Below, piece after piece: positions 35,979-45,192 of a stretch of 64,000 nt of DNA. Position 1 is the stretch's first letter. The number at the start of each line of letters is the position of its first letter. The stretch comes from BM003 sp963699835 (GTDB lineage Bacteria > Pseudomonadota > Gammaproteobacteria > Steroidobacterales > BM003). Where the stretch lies: NCBI GenBank assembly GCA_963699835.1, contig CAVOVJ010000009.1, forward strand, positions 186,001 through 250,000, written 5' to 3'. Made by a program: the position numbers and the translations under genes. Below the pieces are notes generated by a model, which was given only the letters and a program-made list of their open reading frames with translations, was not told the origin of the DNA and searched no databases.

Positions 35979-37310
35979 CTAGGCGCTGCGGGTCCGTCCG
36001 CCGGCGTCGTGACGCGATTCTTGCGCGGTGGCCTGTTTCATCGGGATGACGCATCTGACCCGGGTACCGCCGGCCGGTCCGGAAACATGCACTATCTTGC
36101 CGCCAAGGGCTTTTGCCCGGTAGTCCATTATTGATCGTCCCATCCCGGCAATGTCGGTCTGATCGTCGATACCGATGCCATCGTCCTCGACCGTAAGTAC
36201 CAAAGTCTCTTTGCCGCACTTGAGATCGATCGAGAGCGTGTCGCAACGGCTATGCCGCAATGCGTTGTTGGCTGCCTCCTGGGCAATTCGATAGAGCTGG
36301 AGTGCAGCCGCGCCGTGCAGAACCGGGAAACGTGGATCACAGGAAAAGTTGCATCTCAGCCGGTACAAGCTCGAAATGTTCTCCGCGAGTCTTCGCAATG
36401 CTGTCGGAAGACCGCCCTGCTCCAGGTCAACTGGCGAGAGACCCTGCGCCATGCGCCGCGTGTTTTCGATGACCTGCCTAAGGTTGTCGTTGATACGCTC
36501 GAGCGGGCTCGATCGTGAGGGATTCTGTTGCCGGGCGTCATTAACGACCAGTTGTAGCTGCAATGCGACGCTGACGAGGTCCTGGGCGAGACTGTCGTGC
36601 AGGTCATGACCGATACGACGTTGCTCGCCTTCGATGGCCTCGATCAACTCCCGCTGGCGCTGCCGCGATTGTGAGATGTCACGCGCAACCGAAACCACGT
36701 GAGCCCGGCCATTCAGGTTGAAACTCTCCGCTGACGCCTGAAAGGCGATGACCTTGCCGGAACGTGACCGTATCGTCGATTCGAAATCGCGAATCCTGCC
36801 GTCACGTTTTATGGTTTGCAAAAAGCGCCGCCAATCCTGCGCGTCAGCCCAGAGTCCAAGATCGCGCGTGGTGCGACCGATCGCTTCCTCGCGCGAAATA
36901 CCGGTGATTCTCTCGAAGCCCTCGTTGACATCGATAACCGTACCGTCGTGTAGGCGGAAGATCGTGATCGAGTCAGGCGTGAAGCGAAAAGCCTTGGAGA
37001 ATTTGTGCTCCGATATTTTCAACGCGTCCACTGCGCGTTGTTTCTCGATGAGCATCCGGCCAAACAGAAACAGCGCCAGCAAGGTGAGGAAGCTGATGAA
37101 CAGCGCCGGTATTTCAGCTGCGTGACCCCATATTGAATCATGGGGATGATCAATCTCGTTGATCAGCGTGAAAATCTGGCGCCCGCTCAGCAGCGCCAGA
37201 ATTGCCGTGAGTGTGCCGATGCGCCAGTCTCGCAGGCGTCGCCAAAGCACGAGCGAGTAAACGACACCCGCGATACGCAGCAAAATTGAAAAGATCAGTA
37301 TCAGGTGCAT
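35979..37310 (-). CDS. PAS sensor histidine kinase (HisKA_3/NarX-like)
   Basis: 443 residues: three TM helices at the N-terminus (roughly 3-20, 32-50, 68-90), a PAS domain (about 105-215, FRFTPDSITIFRLHDGTVID), a HisKA_3 dimerization domain with phospho-His in GHDLHDSLAQDL, and an ATPase domain (EAANNALRHS N-box, VEDDGIGID, GGTRVRCVIP). This architecture normally pairs with a NarL-type response regulator, but none is adjacent. The ATG at 37310 starts the first TM helix. Confidence 0.88.
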   Translation of the reverse strand: MHLILIFSILLRIAGVVYSLVLWRRLRDWRIGTLTAILALLSGRQIFTLINEIDHPHDSIWGHAAEIPALFISFLTLLALFLFGRMLIEKQRAVDALKISEHKFSKAFRFTPDSITIFRLHDGTVIDVNEGFERITGISREEAIGRTTRDLGLWADAQDWRRFLQTIKRDGRIRDFESTIRSRSGKVIAFQASAESFNLNGRAHVVSVARDISQSRQRQRELIEAIEGEQRRIGHDLHDSLAQDLVSVALQLQLVVNDARQQNPSRSSPLERINDNLRQVIENTRRMAQGLSPVDLEQGGLPTALRRLAENISSLYRLRCNFSCDPRFPVLHGAAALQLYRIAQEAANNALRHSRCDTLSIDLKCGKETLVLTVEDDGIGIDDQTDIAGMGRSIMDYRAKALGGKIVHVSGPAGGTRVRCVIPMKQATAQESRHDAGGRTRSA

Positions 37311-37443
37311 TCTGGTTTCCGCGATGATCCGCCGCGCCCGTCACGGTCAGTCGCCATTTGTTTGATACCCAGGTCCAAGCATAGTGCAATCCCGTTATTG
37401 ATAGAATCCTCGCTCACCTGAAAATGAACGAGGGTTAACCGAA

Positions 37444-38487
37444 ATGCGCTTCAATCGGCTCGGACGCGCTGACATCGACGTCAGCGCGATTTGCCTGGGT
37501 ACGATGACCTGGGGGCAGCAGAACAGCGAGGAGCAAGCCCACGCCCAGCTCGACTATGCTCTCTCCCAGGGTGTCAGCTTTATCGATGCTGCGGAAATGT
37601 ATCCGGTGCCGGCGCGGCCTGATACCCAGGGCAGAACCGAGCAGTACATTGGCTCGTGGCTGGAGGCGCGCGGCAACCGCGGCGATGTCTTTCTCGCGAC
37701 CAAGGTCTGTGGCAGCCACCGGATTGGTATCGGCGGCCATCTTCGCGGCGGCAGCCGCCTGAGCAAGGAACAGATTTTCGCGGCTGTCGATGCTTCCCTG
37801 CAGCGGCTGCGTACAGACTATATCGATCTCTACCAGGTGCACTGGCCGGATCGTCCGACCAATTGCTTCGGGCGGCTGGGTTTCGATCAGCCGGTCGATG
37901 GCGACAGTGTGCCAATCGACGAGACCCTGACGGCGCTGGACGCGCTCGTCGTGGCCGGTAAAGTTCGTTTTGTTGGCGTGTCCAACGAAACCCCCTGGGG
38001 GGTAATGGAATACCTGCGTGTTGCCAGCGATAACAAGCTGGCGCGCATACAGTCGATTCAGAACCCTTACAACCTGCTGAACCGGTCGTTCGAGGTCGGG
38101 CTCGCCGAAATAAGCTTGCGCGAGGGCGTGCCGCTGCTCGCCTATTCGCCGCTGGCGTTTGGCGCACTGAGCGGAAAATACCTTGATGACAACAGGCCGG
38201 AAGGCGCGCGGCTCACGCTCTTTCCGCAATTCGCCCGCTACACCGGCGACAGCGGTGTCAGGGCAACCCGCGCTTACGTCGATATTGCGCTGCGCCACGG
38301 TCTCGACCCGGCGCAGATGGCAATTGCCTATGCGGTCTCGCGTCCATTTGCGGCAAGCGTGATCATTGGCGCTACCACGATGGAGCAGTTGCGTACGAAT
38401 ATTGGCGCGGTTGAACTAACGCTGGATGATCAGGTCCTGGCCGAAATCGAGGCAGTACATGCGGCCTGTTCCAATCCCTGTCCCTGA
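37444..38487 (+). CDS. Aldo/keto reductase (Tas-like)
   Basis: A 347-residue NADPH-dependent AKR of the Tas group. The tetrad is visible: Asp and Tyr in FIDAAEMYP, Lys in ATKVCG, His in YQVHWPD. The loop after the lysine, rich in Gly and Arg, matches Tas-like proteins. It reduces carbonyls in the cytoplasm; the substrate is unknown. It diverges from the sensor kinase, with 133 bp between the genes. Confidence 0.92.
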   Translation: MRFNRLGRADIDVSAICLGTMTWGQQNSEEQAHAQLDYALSQGVSFIDAAEMYPVPARPDTQGRTEQYIGSWLEARGNRGDVFLATKVCGSHRIGIGGHLRGGSRLSKEQIFAAVDASLQRLRTDYIDLYQVHWPDRPTNCFGRLGFDQPVDGDSVPIDETLTALDALVVAGKVRFVGVSNETPWGVMEYLRVASDNKLARIQSIQNPYNLLNRSFEVGLAEISLREGVPLLAYSPLAFGALSGKYLDDNRPEGARLTLFPQFARYTGDSGVRATRAYVDIALRHGLDPAQMAIAYAVSRPFAASVIIGATTMEQLRTNIGAVELTLDDQVLAEIEAVHAACSNPCP

Positions 38488-38512
38488 TGCCTGCGGCACT
38501 CTTCGGCCTGCT

Positions 38513-39970
38513 CTAGCGTTTCTGTAATGCGCCGAGAATGCCGCGCATCAAGGCGCGCCCGAGCTGGCTGCCGAAGCTGCGCAGCGCGCTCTTTGTGACC
38601 GCCTCCCCATACGACTGGCGCGACCGGCTACGTGGTTTCGGCTGGGTTTTCGCCGCGCTTTTTGCGGCGGCTTCCTGCGCTTCAAGGGCTTTCTTCGCGC
38701 GCTCCGTGAGAATCTCATAAGCCGATTCCCGGTCCACGCTGTGGTCGTAGCGCCCGCCGACCGGGCTGCGCTGACGCATCGCGTCCACTGCCGCATGCTC
38801 GGCCGGGCCGATTTTCGAAAGCGGCGGGCGAATCAGGCAGCGCTGAACGATCCCCGGTATTCCCTTGTCCTCGAGCGTCGATACCAGTGCTTCGCCGACG
38901 CCGAGCTGGGTGATGACGGTCTCGGTGTCGAGCTGCGGATTGGCTCTGAAAGTCTGAGCGGCCGCACGGACCGCCTTCTGATCGCGTGGCGTGAAAGCCC
39001 TGAGCGCATGCTGGAAGCGGTTGCCGAGCTGGCCCAGCACCGCATCCGGAAGGTCGAGCGGATTCTGGGTGACAAAGAAAACGCCGATTCCCTTCGACCG
39101 GATCAGGCGCACGACCTTTTCGATCTGCTCCTCCAGCGCCCTGTTTCCATCGTCGAAAAGCACATGGGCTTCGTCGAAGAAAAAGACGAGCCGGGGTTTC
39201 TCCGGGTCTCCGATCTCGGGGAGTTCTTCGAATAACTCAGCCAGCAGCCACAGCAATGTGACGCCATACAAACGCGGATGCTGGAACAACTGGTTGCTGG
39301 CGAGCACATTGATCAGGCCGCGCCCCGCCATGTCCTGGCGCATCAGGTCCTTGATATCCAGCGCCGGTTCGCCGAGAAAGTGCTCGATACCCTGTTGTTG
39401 CAGCACCAGCAGACGGCGCTGGATAGCCGCGACCGACTGCGGGCTCACCAGTCCGAATTGTGCCGACAGGGCCTTGCGGTTGGCGGCAACATGGTTTAGC
39501 AGCGACCGCAGGTCGGCGAGGTCGAGCAGCAGCAGGCCCTGTTCATCCGCGACCTTGAATGCGATGTTCAGAATGCCTTCCTGGCTGTCGTTGAGTTCGA
39601 GCATCTGTGCCAGCAATACCGGCCCGAGCTCGCTGACCGTCGTGCGAACGGGGTGGCCCTGTTCGCCGAAGACATCCCAGAAGACCACAGGCGCGGCGGC
39701 CGGCGTGTAATTTTCGATGCCGATTATGGCGGCACGTTCCAGCAGTTTCGGATGCATCGGCGCCGCGCAGCAAAGCCCGCTGAGGTCGCCTTTTACGTCG
39801 GCAAGGAAGACCGGCACGCCCGCGAGTGAGAATTGCTCGGCGAGGACCTGCATCGTCACGGTTTTTCCGGTACCCGTTGCGCCTGCTATCAGGCCATGGC
39901 GGTTGGCGAATCGCGTTTGCAGGAACACCTTTCCGGTGCCGCCGCCAATCAAAATTTGTTGATTATCCAT
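38513..39970 (-). CDS. HerA-like ATPase, DUF853 (YjgR family)
   Basis: A 485-residue P-loop ATPase of the HerA/FtsK superfamily: Walker A IAGATGTGKTVT, Walker B LVFFFDEAH, and a C-terminal Lys/Arg-rich tail (RSRSRQSYG). E. coli YjgR is the closest named relative; the role is unknown, perhaps DNA or protein translocation. It ends 25 bp from the aldo/keto reductase stop (convergent). Confidence 0.92.
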   Translation of the reverse strand: MDNQQILIGGGTGKVFLQTRFANRHGLIAGATGTGKTVTMQVLAEQFSLAGVPVFLADVKGDLSGLCCAAPMHPKLLERAAIIGIENYTPAAAPVVFWDVFGEQGHPVRTTVSELGPVLLAQMLELNDSQEGILNIAFKVADEQGLLLLDLADLRSLLNHVAANRKALSAQFGLVSPQSVAAIQRRLLVLQQQGIEHFLGEPALDIKDLMRQDMAGRGLINVLASNQLFQHPRLYGVTLLWLLAELFEELPEIGDPEKPRLVFFFDEAHVLFDDGNRALEEQIEKVVRLIRSKGIGVFFVTQNPLDLPDAVLGQLGNRFQHALRAFTPRDQKAVRAAAQTFRANPQLDTETVITQLGVGEALVSTLEDKGIPGIVQRCLIRPPLSKIGPAEHAAVDAMRQRSPVGGRYDHSVDRESAYEILTERAKKALEAQEAAAKSAAKTQPKPRSRSRQSYGEAVTKSALRSFGSQLGRALMRGILGALQKR

Positions 39971-40088
39971 TGCTGTGTCCAGGTGTCTCGGGGGTCGGGC
40001 CGGTACTACGGCGTACTTTAGCAGCTACGCGTTTACTCTACCTCGCAAAGGCGCTAGTGTCGGGAGGTCGATAAAGGAAATATCCGCC

Positions 40089-40520
40089 ATGAAATTCTCT
40101 ACCCGATTGTTGCTGGTGCTGGTCCCCGCGATGCTTGCCACCGGGCTGCTTTTGGCGCATCCAGGCGATTACCATAATTATTCCGGTGAACAGCTCTACA
40201 TGCGATTTTGTGCCAGCTGTCATGGCAAGAGTGGCGCGGGAGACGGTCCGGTGGCCGAGGCATTTTCGACTCATTTGCCGGACCTTCGCAAGATGGCCAT
40301 CCGCAGCGGTGAGCGATTCTCGCGCGACTGGGTTTATCGCATAGTCGACGGGCAGGTTCGAATCGCCGCTCACGGTACTCAGGAAATGCCGGTCTGGGGC
40401 ATCGACTTCTTCGTCGAGTACGGCGCCGATGCCGATGCCGACGCCAAGGCGAAGGCGATTATCTCGGAACTGGTCGATTACCTCATCGCGATTCAACAAG
40501 TTCCCGCGGAGGCTCGCTAG
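40089..40520 (+). CDS. Monoheme cytochrome c
   Basis: A 143-residue periplasmic class I cytochrome c: signal peptide to about residue 23, heme motif CASCHGKSGAGDG, and candidate axial Met in EMPVWG. AAAGGA lies 9-10 bases before the ATG. It precedes a quinone reductase by 1 bp; the two may share an operon. Confidence 0.9.
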   Translation: MKFSTRLLLVLVPAMLATGLLLAHPGDYHNYSGEQLYMRFCASCHGKSGAGDGPVAEAFSTHLPDLRKMAIRSGERFSRDWVYRIVDGQVRIAAHGTQEMPVWGIDFFVEYGADADADAKAKAIISELVDYLIAIQQVPAEAR

Positions 40521-40521
40521 C

Positions 40522-41523
40522 GTGCCGCAGCTGCCTGGCACCATGCGCGCGGTTGCAATCGAGACTGCGGGCGGCCCCGAGGTACTGCGCGTTGCGGACA
40601 TGCCGGTCCCGCGCCCGGCCGCCGGCGAGGTGCTGATTGCGGTCGAGGCGGCGGGTGTCAATCGACCCGACGTGTTCCAGCGCCAGGGGCTGTATCCGCC
40701 GCCGCCGGGCGCATCCGAAATTCCCGGCCTCGAAGTAGCCGGCACTGTCGTCGAGGCGGGCGAGGGCGTTGCGCAACCTGCCGTGGGGCGTCGCGTATGC
40801 GCTTTACTTTCCGGTGGTGGTTATGCGGAATATGCAGTGGCCCCCGCCGGGCAGTGTCTGCCTGTTCCCATCGGGTTCAGCGCGGTCGAGGCGGCGGCCC
40901 TGCCGGAGACCTTCTTCACGGTCTGGAGCAACGTGTTCGATCGTGGACGCCTGCAGCCGGGCGAATCATTGCTGGTGCATGGTGGTTCCAGCGGCATCGG
41001 GACGACAGCGATCCAGATGGGCGCGGCGCTTGGCGCCACCGTTTACGCCACGGCCGGCAGCGGCGGAAAATGTGCGGTCTGCGAAGAGCTCGGTGCAACA
41101 CTCGCAGTCAATTACAGGCAAAAGGACTTCGTCGAGGTGCTACGGGATGCGACTGGCGGTCGCGGGATCGACGTGACGCTCGATATGGTTGCCGGCCCGT
41201 ACGTCGAACGCAATGCACAGCTGGCGGCAGTAGACGGCCGGATCGTGATCATCGCGTTTCTGGGTGGCAGTGTCGCGACGGTGGATTTCCGGGCGGTGAT
41301 GATGAAACGACTGGTCGTTACCGGCTCTACGCTGCGGGCGCGTTCGGTCGCGTTCAAGACCGATATTGCGCGCAACCTGCGGGAGCGAATCTGGCCGTTG
41401 CTGGAGGCGGGGCGAATCCGCCCGGTGATCCACCAGCAATTCGCTCTGGCAGAAGCGGGCACGGCGCACGCGCTGATGGAAAGCAGCCAGCATATCGGCA
41501 AACTCGTGTTACAGATGGACTGA
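40522..41523 (+). CDS. NAD(P)H quinone oxidoreductase (zinc-less MDR family)
   Basis: A 333-residue medium-chain dehydrogenase/reductase of the PIG3/Qor group: AAGVNRPDVFQRQGLYPPPP, HGGSSGIGTTAIQ (NADPH loop) and no zinc-binding Cys set. It reduces quinones or enones with NADPH. I chose the GTG at 40522 because GGAGG lies 9 bases upstream; an ATG at 40543 is an alternative without a ribosome site. Confidence 0.9.
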   Translation: MPQLPGTMRAVAIETAGGPEVLRVADMPVPRPAAGEVLIAVEAAGVNRPDVFQRQGLYPPPPGASEIPGLEVAGTVVEAGEGVAQPAVGRRVCALLSGGGYAEYAVAPAGQCLPVPIGFSAVEAAALPETFFTVWSNVFDRGRLQPGESLLVHGGSSGIGTTAIQMGAALGATVYATAGSGGKCAVCEELGATLAVNYRQKDFVEVLRDATGGRGIDVTLDMVAGPYVERNAQLAAVDGRIVIIAFLGGSVATVDFRAVMMKRLVVTGSTLRARSVAFKTDIARNLRERIWPLLEAGRIRPVIHQQFALAEAGTAHALMESSQHIGKLVLQMD

Positions 41524-41575
41524 ATTGCGCCGGGCTGCGTCGCAGCGCGCTCATGGCGTACAAATAAACGGCTGC

Positions 41576-43363
41576 CTACCAGGCACAGCTTCGTGTCGCG
41601 TTTTGCTCGTCGAGCCAGTTCTGCAGCGGCGCGTAATACTCGAGAAGCGACGCGGCCTGAATTTCCCTCGAACCCGTTGCCAGTTCCAGTGCGGCCTGCC
41701 ACGGTTTGCTGGCGCCAAGACTGAGCATCGCGTGGAGACGGGCGCCGAAAGTCTTGTCTCCCGCGATACTGCATTGATGTAGCGCCACGCTGGCTTCGGC
41801 GCAGGCCGCGGCCAGTAGCTGATAGCCCAGAACGGCGCCAAATACCCCGGCCAGCAGATCCTCCTGGTTTACGATCTCCACCACCAAGGCAGGATCGAAG
41901 CCGTCGGCGCGCTCCGACCCTGCATCGATCCCCGCGTATTGTCGCAGCGACCGCCACCAGTCCCGGTTGTAATCGGCCGCTCTGGTAGATCCTGAAAACA
42001 CCGATCTGCGCCAGTCCGCGGCGGCAATATTGACCATAAGGCGCGGCAGCAGGTGCAGCGCCTGGTCCAACAGGCGCGCAATTTCGCCGCGTTCATCGGG
42101 CAGCTCCTGCAGCAATCCGAGGCCGCGCAGATAGATCGGAGTTAGAGACAGCAGCGTCACTTGTGCGTGAGCGTCGTCGAGCCCGGGATGCGGCGGGATA
42201 CGATAAGACCAGTCGAGATCGGCGAATGCCAGGTCGTAATGCAGATGGGCGATGGTCCGGTGCAGCCAGCGGAAATTCTCTGCGCCGATTTCGTTGCAGG
42301 TGGAGATCCGTACATCGCGATATGAGTCGATGTCCCAGCCGGAACGGCCACAGCCCGGGTCCTCGCCGCTGTCATAGAATCGGGAGCGCTGCCAGAAGCT
42401 GTCCGGTAGCGCCGGGTAGCCGAGCGTGCCAAAAAACGCCGCGGCAATGTGGGCGAGCTCCTGGATGCTGGAGAACCGGTTCGGCAGGGCTTGTTGCAGG
42501 CTGAAAGTTGCGGGCAGATCTGCCGCCGCGGGTGCGGACCAATGGCGCCAGTCGCGCGGATCCAGTGTGCCGAGCAACTGCGCCGGAAGCATTCCGTCCA
42601 TGGCTTGTCCCACTGCATTCTCGTCCGCGTCCAATTGTGCGGCCACGTGGCAATGCAACGCGCTGTACAACGGTTTGAGCTGCTGCCACAGCCTTTCGGT
42701 TCTTGCGGTGAGTCCCGCGGCGTCGGTGCCGAACGCGGCGGCACGCCATTCGACGACGCTGGCGTAGCCCCATTCCGCCGCCGCTGCATTCATTGGCTTG
42801 ATCAGGCGCGCAAACTGCGGCCGTTGCGGCGCTATTTGTGCGCGCCAACCGTCCCAGTAGATCCGCCGCTCGGCCGCGTCGGCGCCATGCTTCATGAATT
42901 CCTCGACACCAATCCGGTCGAGGCAAGGGCCGTCCTCGATGCACAACGCCGTCATGCCGGCATCGCGGCGCAAATCGGTTGTCAGTTTGGCAAGGTCTGC
43001 ACGGGTGGCCGGATCGGCCGGCAACGGCCACCTCGTGCGTTGACGCAGCAACGCCAGCTTGCGCGGGTCATCCGCCGCCCAGGAGTGCCGATCTGCTCCC
43101 ATCAGCGTAGCGATCCCGCTGGCAAGCAGTTCGTCGTGGCGGCGCTCTGCGTAGCCGGCCAGCTGCATCGTGTCGGGTCCGCGCTGAGTTTGTGCCAGCC
43201 ACGCCGCGACGCCGAGGTCGGCATGCAGTGCTGCCAGTTGTCGTTCCAGTTGCGCCGGCGTGGAGAGGCCTGTTTCTGCCGCCACTTGTTGTGCGCCTGC
43301 TGTTCCGGTCGATACAGAGAAGGCAACGATGGTCGCCACCATCCAGACAACATTGCGTCTCAT
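41576..43363 (-). CDS. Inactive peptidase M2 (ACE-like) homologue
   Basis: 595 residues, exported (signal peptide to about residue 24). The whole length follows angiotensin-converting enzyme: near the C-terminus CSIAGDKTFGARLHAMLSLG / KPWQAALELATG aligns without gaps to peptidyl-dipeptidase A. At the zinc site the family's HEMGH is RTIAH (residues 369-373) and the downstream PGFHE is PGLDD (393-397), with the spacing preserved exactly. So the first His ligand, catalytic Glu and third ligand are lost; only one His remains. It is probably a non-catalytic binding protein. Confidence 0.85.
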   Translation of the reverse strand: MRRNVVWMVATIVAFSVSTGTAGAQQVAAETGLSTPAQLERQLAALHADLGVAAWLAQTQRGPDTMQLAGYAERRHDELLASGIATLMGADRHSWAADDPRKLALLRQRTRWPLPADPATRADLAKLTTDLRRDAGMTALCIEDGPCLDRIGVEEFMKHGADAAERRIYWDGWRAQIAPQRPQFARLIKPMNAAAAEWGYASVVEWRAAAFGTDAAGLTARTERLWQQLKPLYSALHCHVAAQLDADENAVGQAMDGMLPAQLLGTLDPRDWRHWSAPAAADLPATFSLQQALPNRFSSIQELAHIAAAFFGTLGYPALPDSFWQRSRFYDSGEDPGCGRSGWDIDSYRDVRISTCNEIGAENFRWLHRTIAHLHYDLAFADLDWSYRIPPHPGLDDAHAQVTLLSLTPIYLRGLGLLQELPDERGEIARLLDQALHLLPRLMVNIAAADWRRSVFSGSTRAADYNRDWWRSLRQYAGIDAGSERADGFDPALVVEIVNQEDLLAGVFGAVLGYQLLAAACAEASVALHQCSIAGDKTFGARLHAMLSLGASKPWQAALELATGSREIQAASLLEYYAPLQNWLDEQNATRSCAW

Positions 43364-43369
43364 TTGACG

Positions 43370-44260
43370 GGCCTCGTACAGGTTTCCGCAAAACAGGGTA
43401 TAGCAAACGCATTGCGATGCGGAGGGAATGCGCTCCGGCAGTTGCGATTGCTGCAATTCTCGACGGATATCGAGCACTTCCGGCCCTATGATTTCGATCT
43501 CGTCGTGACCGATTTCGAGCCGGTCAGTGCACGGATCGCAAGGCTGCGCTGCATTCCGAGTATCGGTCTCGTCCACCTGTATGCGTTCAATTACAACGTG
43601 CCGGTGGCGGGAGGCAACCTGCTGACACGAGCTGTGATGACCAGGTTTGCCGCGGTAGATAGTGCGTTGGGCATGCACTGGCATCATTTCGGCCAGCCGT
43701 TCTGCCGCCGGCGGTCTCCGGCGACCTGCCCGAGCCGGAACCGGCGGAACAGGACCTGGTACTGGTCTACATGTCCTTCGAGGACCGCGGCGAAGTCTGC
43801 GACTTGCTGGGCCGGTTTGGCGAAGCCAGGTTTCATATTTATACCCGCATCGAAGCGGTGCAACGCCTTGGTAACCTGTGGCTGCGCCCGATCAGTCGCG
43901 AGCATTTCCTGAACGATCTGGCGCGCTGTAACGGGGGTAATTACCAATGCCGGTTTTACGCTTACCAGCGAAGCGCTGCACCTCGGCAAGAAAGTGCTGG
44001 CAAAACCGTTGCTGGGCCAGGTGGAACAGACGTCCAATGCTGCGGCGCTGGAGCAACTGGGGCTTGGTTCGGTGAGGTACGATCTGGAGCCGGCGACAAT
44101 TCGTGCCTGGCTACAGGGGCCAGGGTCCGCGCCGGTGCACTATCCCGATGTTCAGGCAGCGATAGTGGACTGGATCGACATGGGCATGGCGACCGGCATT
44201 GGCGAATTTTCATCCGCATTGTGGGCCGGCTCCAGCCTGGCGCGGGCGACTAACCCATAA
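43370..44260 (+). pseudogene. MJ1255/VC2487 family glycosyltransferase, truncated and frameshifted
   Basis: Homologous sequence starts near 43370 (FRPYDFDLVVTDFEPVSARIARL, NYNVPVAGGNLLTRAVMTRF, HWHHFGQP). It shifts frame near 43697 (VLPPAVSGDL, VYMSFEDRGEV) and again at a run of five G near 43934 (ITNAGFTLTSEALHLGKKVLAKPLLGQ, HYPDVQAAIVDWID), ending at 44260. The family's N-terminal ~90 residues (the usual nucleotide-fold start) are absent; the M2-peptidase gene begins exactly there on the other strand. The two shifts could be errors, but the missing head is structural, so the gene is probably dead. Confidence 0.8.
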
Positions 44261-44379
44261 ACCTTTTTTGCGCTACCCCGGGGCGGAGGAATTTTTGTTG
44301 CGATAGGGTAGTTTCAGGATTCGCCACCCATCCGGTTTGCGGTCAACATCATGTCTGACTCCGACCGCGGCGGTTCCCC

Positions 44380-45192
44380 ATGACACAGGACAGCACAGTC
44401 CCGACCCGAACCCGGTGCGGCGGATTTTGTCTTGTCTTCATTGTGGGTCTCTTGCTGTCCGGGTCTCCGGCCTCTGCGTTTGGGCCGATGGGTCATGCGG
44501 TCGTCGGCGAAATTGCCACGCCCCTTGTATGCGAATCCGCCCTTGCACAGATTGCGTTCGTTTCGGGTGAGCGGGATCTCTCCACGGCAGGTCTGTGGGC
44601 GGACAGTATTCGAGATCTGCCCGAGTGGCGGCACACATTGCAATGGCACTACGCGGATGTCGGCGACACTGTGCCGCTGCATGAAAGACATTTGCCCCCG
44701 GGCGGCGATCTGCTGACAGTGATATCGCGAACCTACGATTTGCTGCGGCGTCGCGAAGGCAACGCCGCGGAGCAGCGTGAGGCGCTGTTGTTCCTGATAC
44801 ACCTGGTCGCTGACTTGCACCAGCCACTTCACGTTGGCCGACCGGGTGACTACGGCGGCAACTCAATCCCGCTTATCTACGGAAAAACAAAAACCAACCT
44901 GCATAGTTTGTGGGATGGCGAACTCCTGGTTCGCTCGCACGTTACGGCCGCGGAATATGCCTGGGCGCTTGCCCCGTTGGGCGGCGTCCAGGCGCGGCAT
45001 GGCGCCGTACTCGACGTGCTCGCCTGGACCGAGGAATCGCGTGCGTTACGACGATACGTTTATGCGGTCGCGGGTTCGCGGCGGGTCAGCCGCCGCTATG
45101 AACTCATGGCGCGTTCGCTGCTGCATCACCGGCTGGTGCAGGCCGGGGTGAGGCTGGCAGGCTTGATGAACGATTTGTATTGCCCGCGCTGA
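44380..45192 (+). CDS. S1/P1 nuclease family protein
   Basis: 270 residues with a signal peptide (cleavage after ASA, about residue 33). The mature zinc-nuclease motifs are FGPMGH, LWADSIRD, WHYADV, HLVADLHQPLHVG, YGGNS and NLHSLWDGELL. Zinc ligands Asp and His in these blocks are intact. The family's mature N-terminal Trp, whose amino and carbonyl groups bind zinc, is Phe here. It degrades single-stranded nucleic acids in the periplasm or outside. No strong ribosome site precedes the ATG at 44380. Confidence 0.87.
   Translation: MTQDSTVPTRTRCGGFCLVFIVGLLLSGSPASAFGPMGHAVVGEIATPLVCESALAQIAFVSGERDLSTAGLWADSIRDLPEWRHTLQWHYADVGDTVPLHERHLPPGGDLLTVISRTYDLLRRREGNAAEQREALLFLIHLVADLHQPLHVGRPGDYGGNSIPLIYGKTKTNLHSLWDGELLVRSHVTAAEYAWALAPLGGVQARHGAVLDVLAWTEESRALRRYVYAVAGSRRVSRRYELMARSLLHHRLVQAGVRLAGLMNDLYCPR

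Noticed and set aside
42449..43912. 487-codon plus-strand frame
   Set aside because: Most of it is antisense to the M2 homologue. Only the part after about 43370 is meaningful and is included in the glycosyltransferase remnant.
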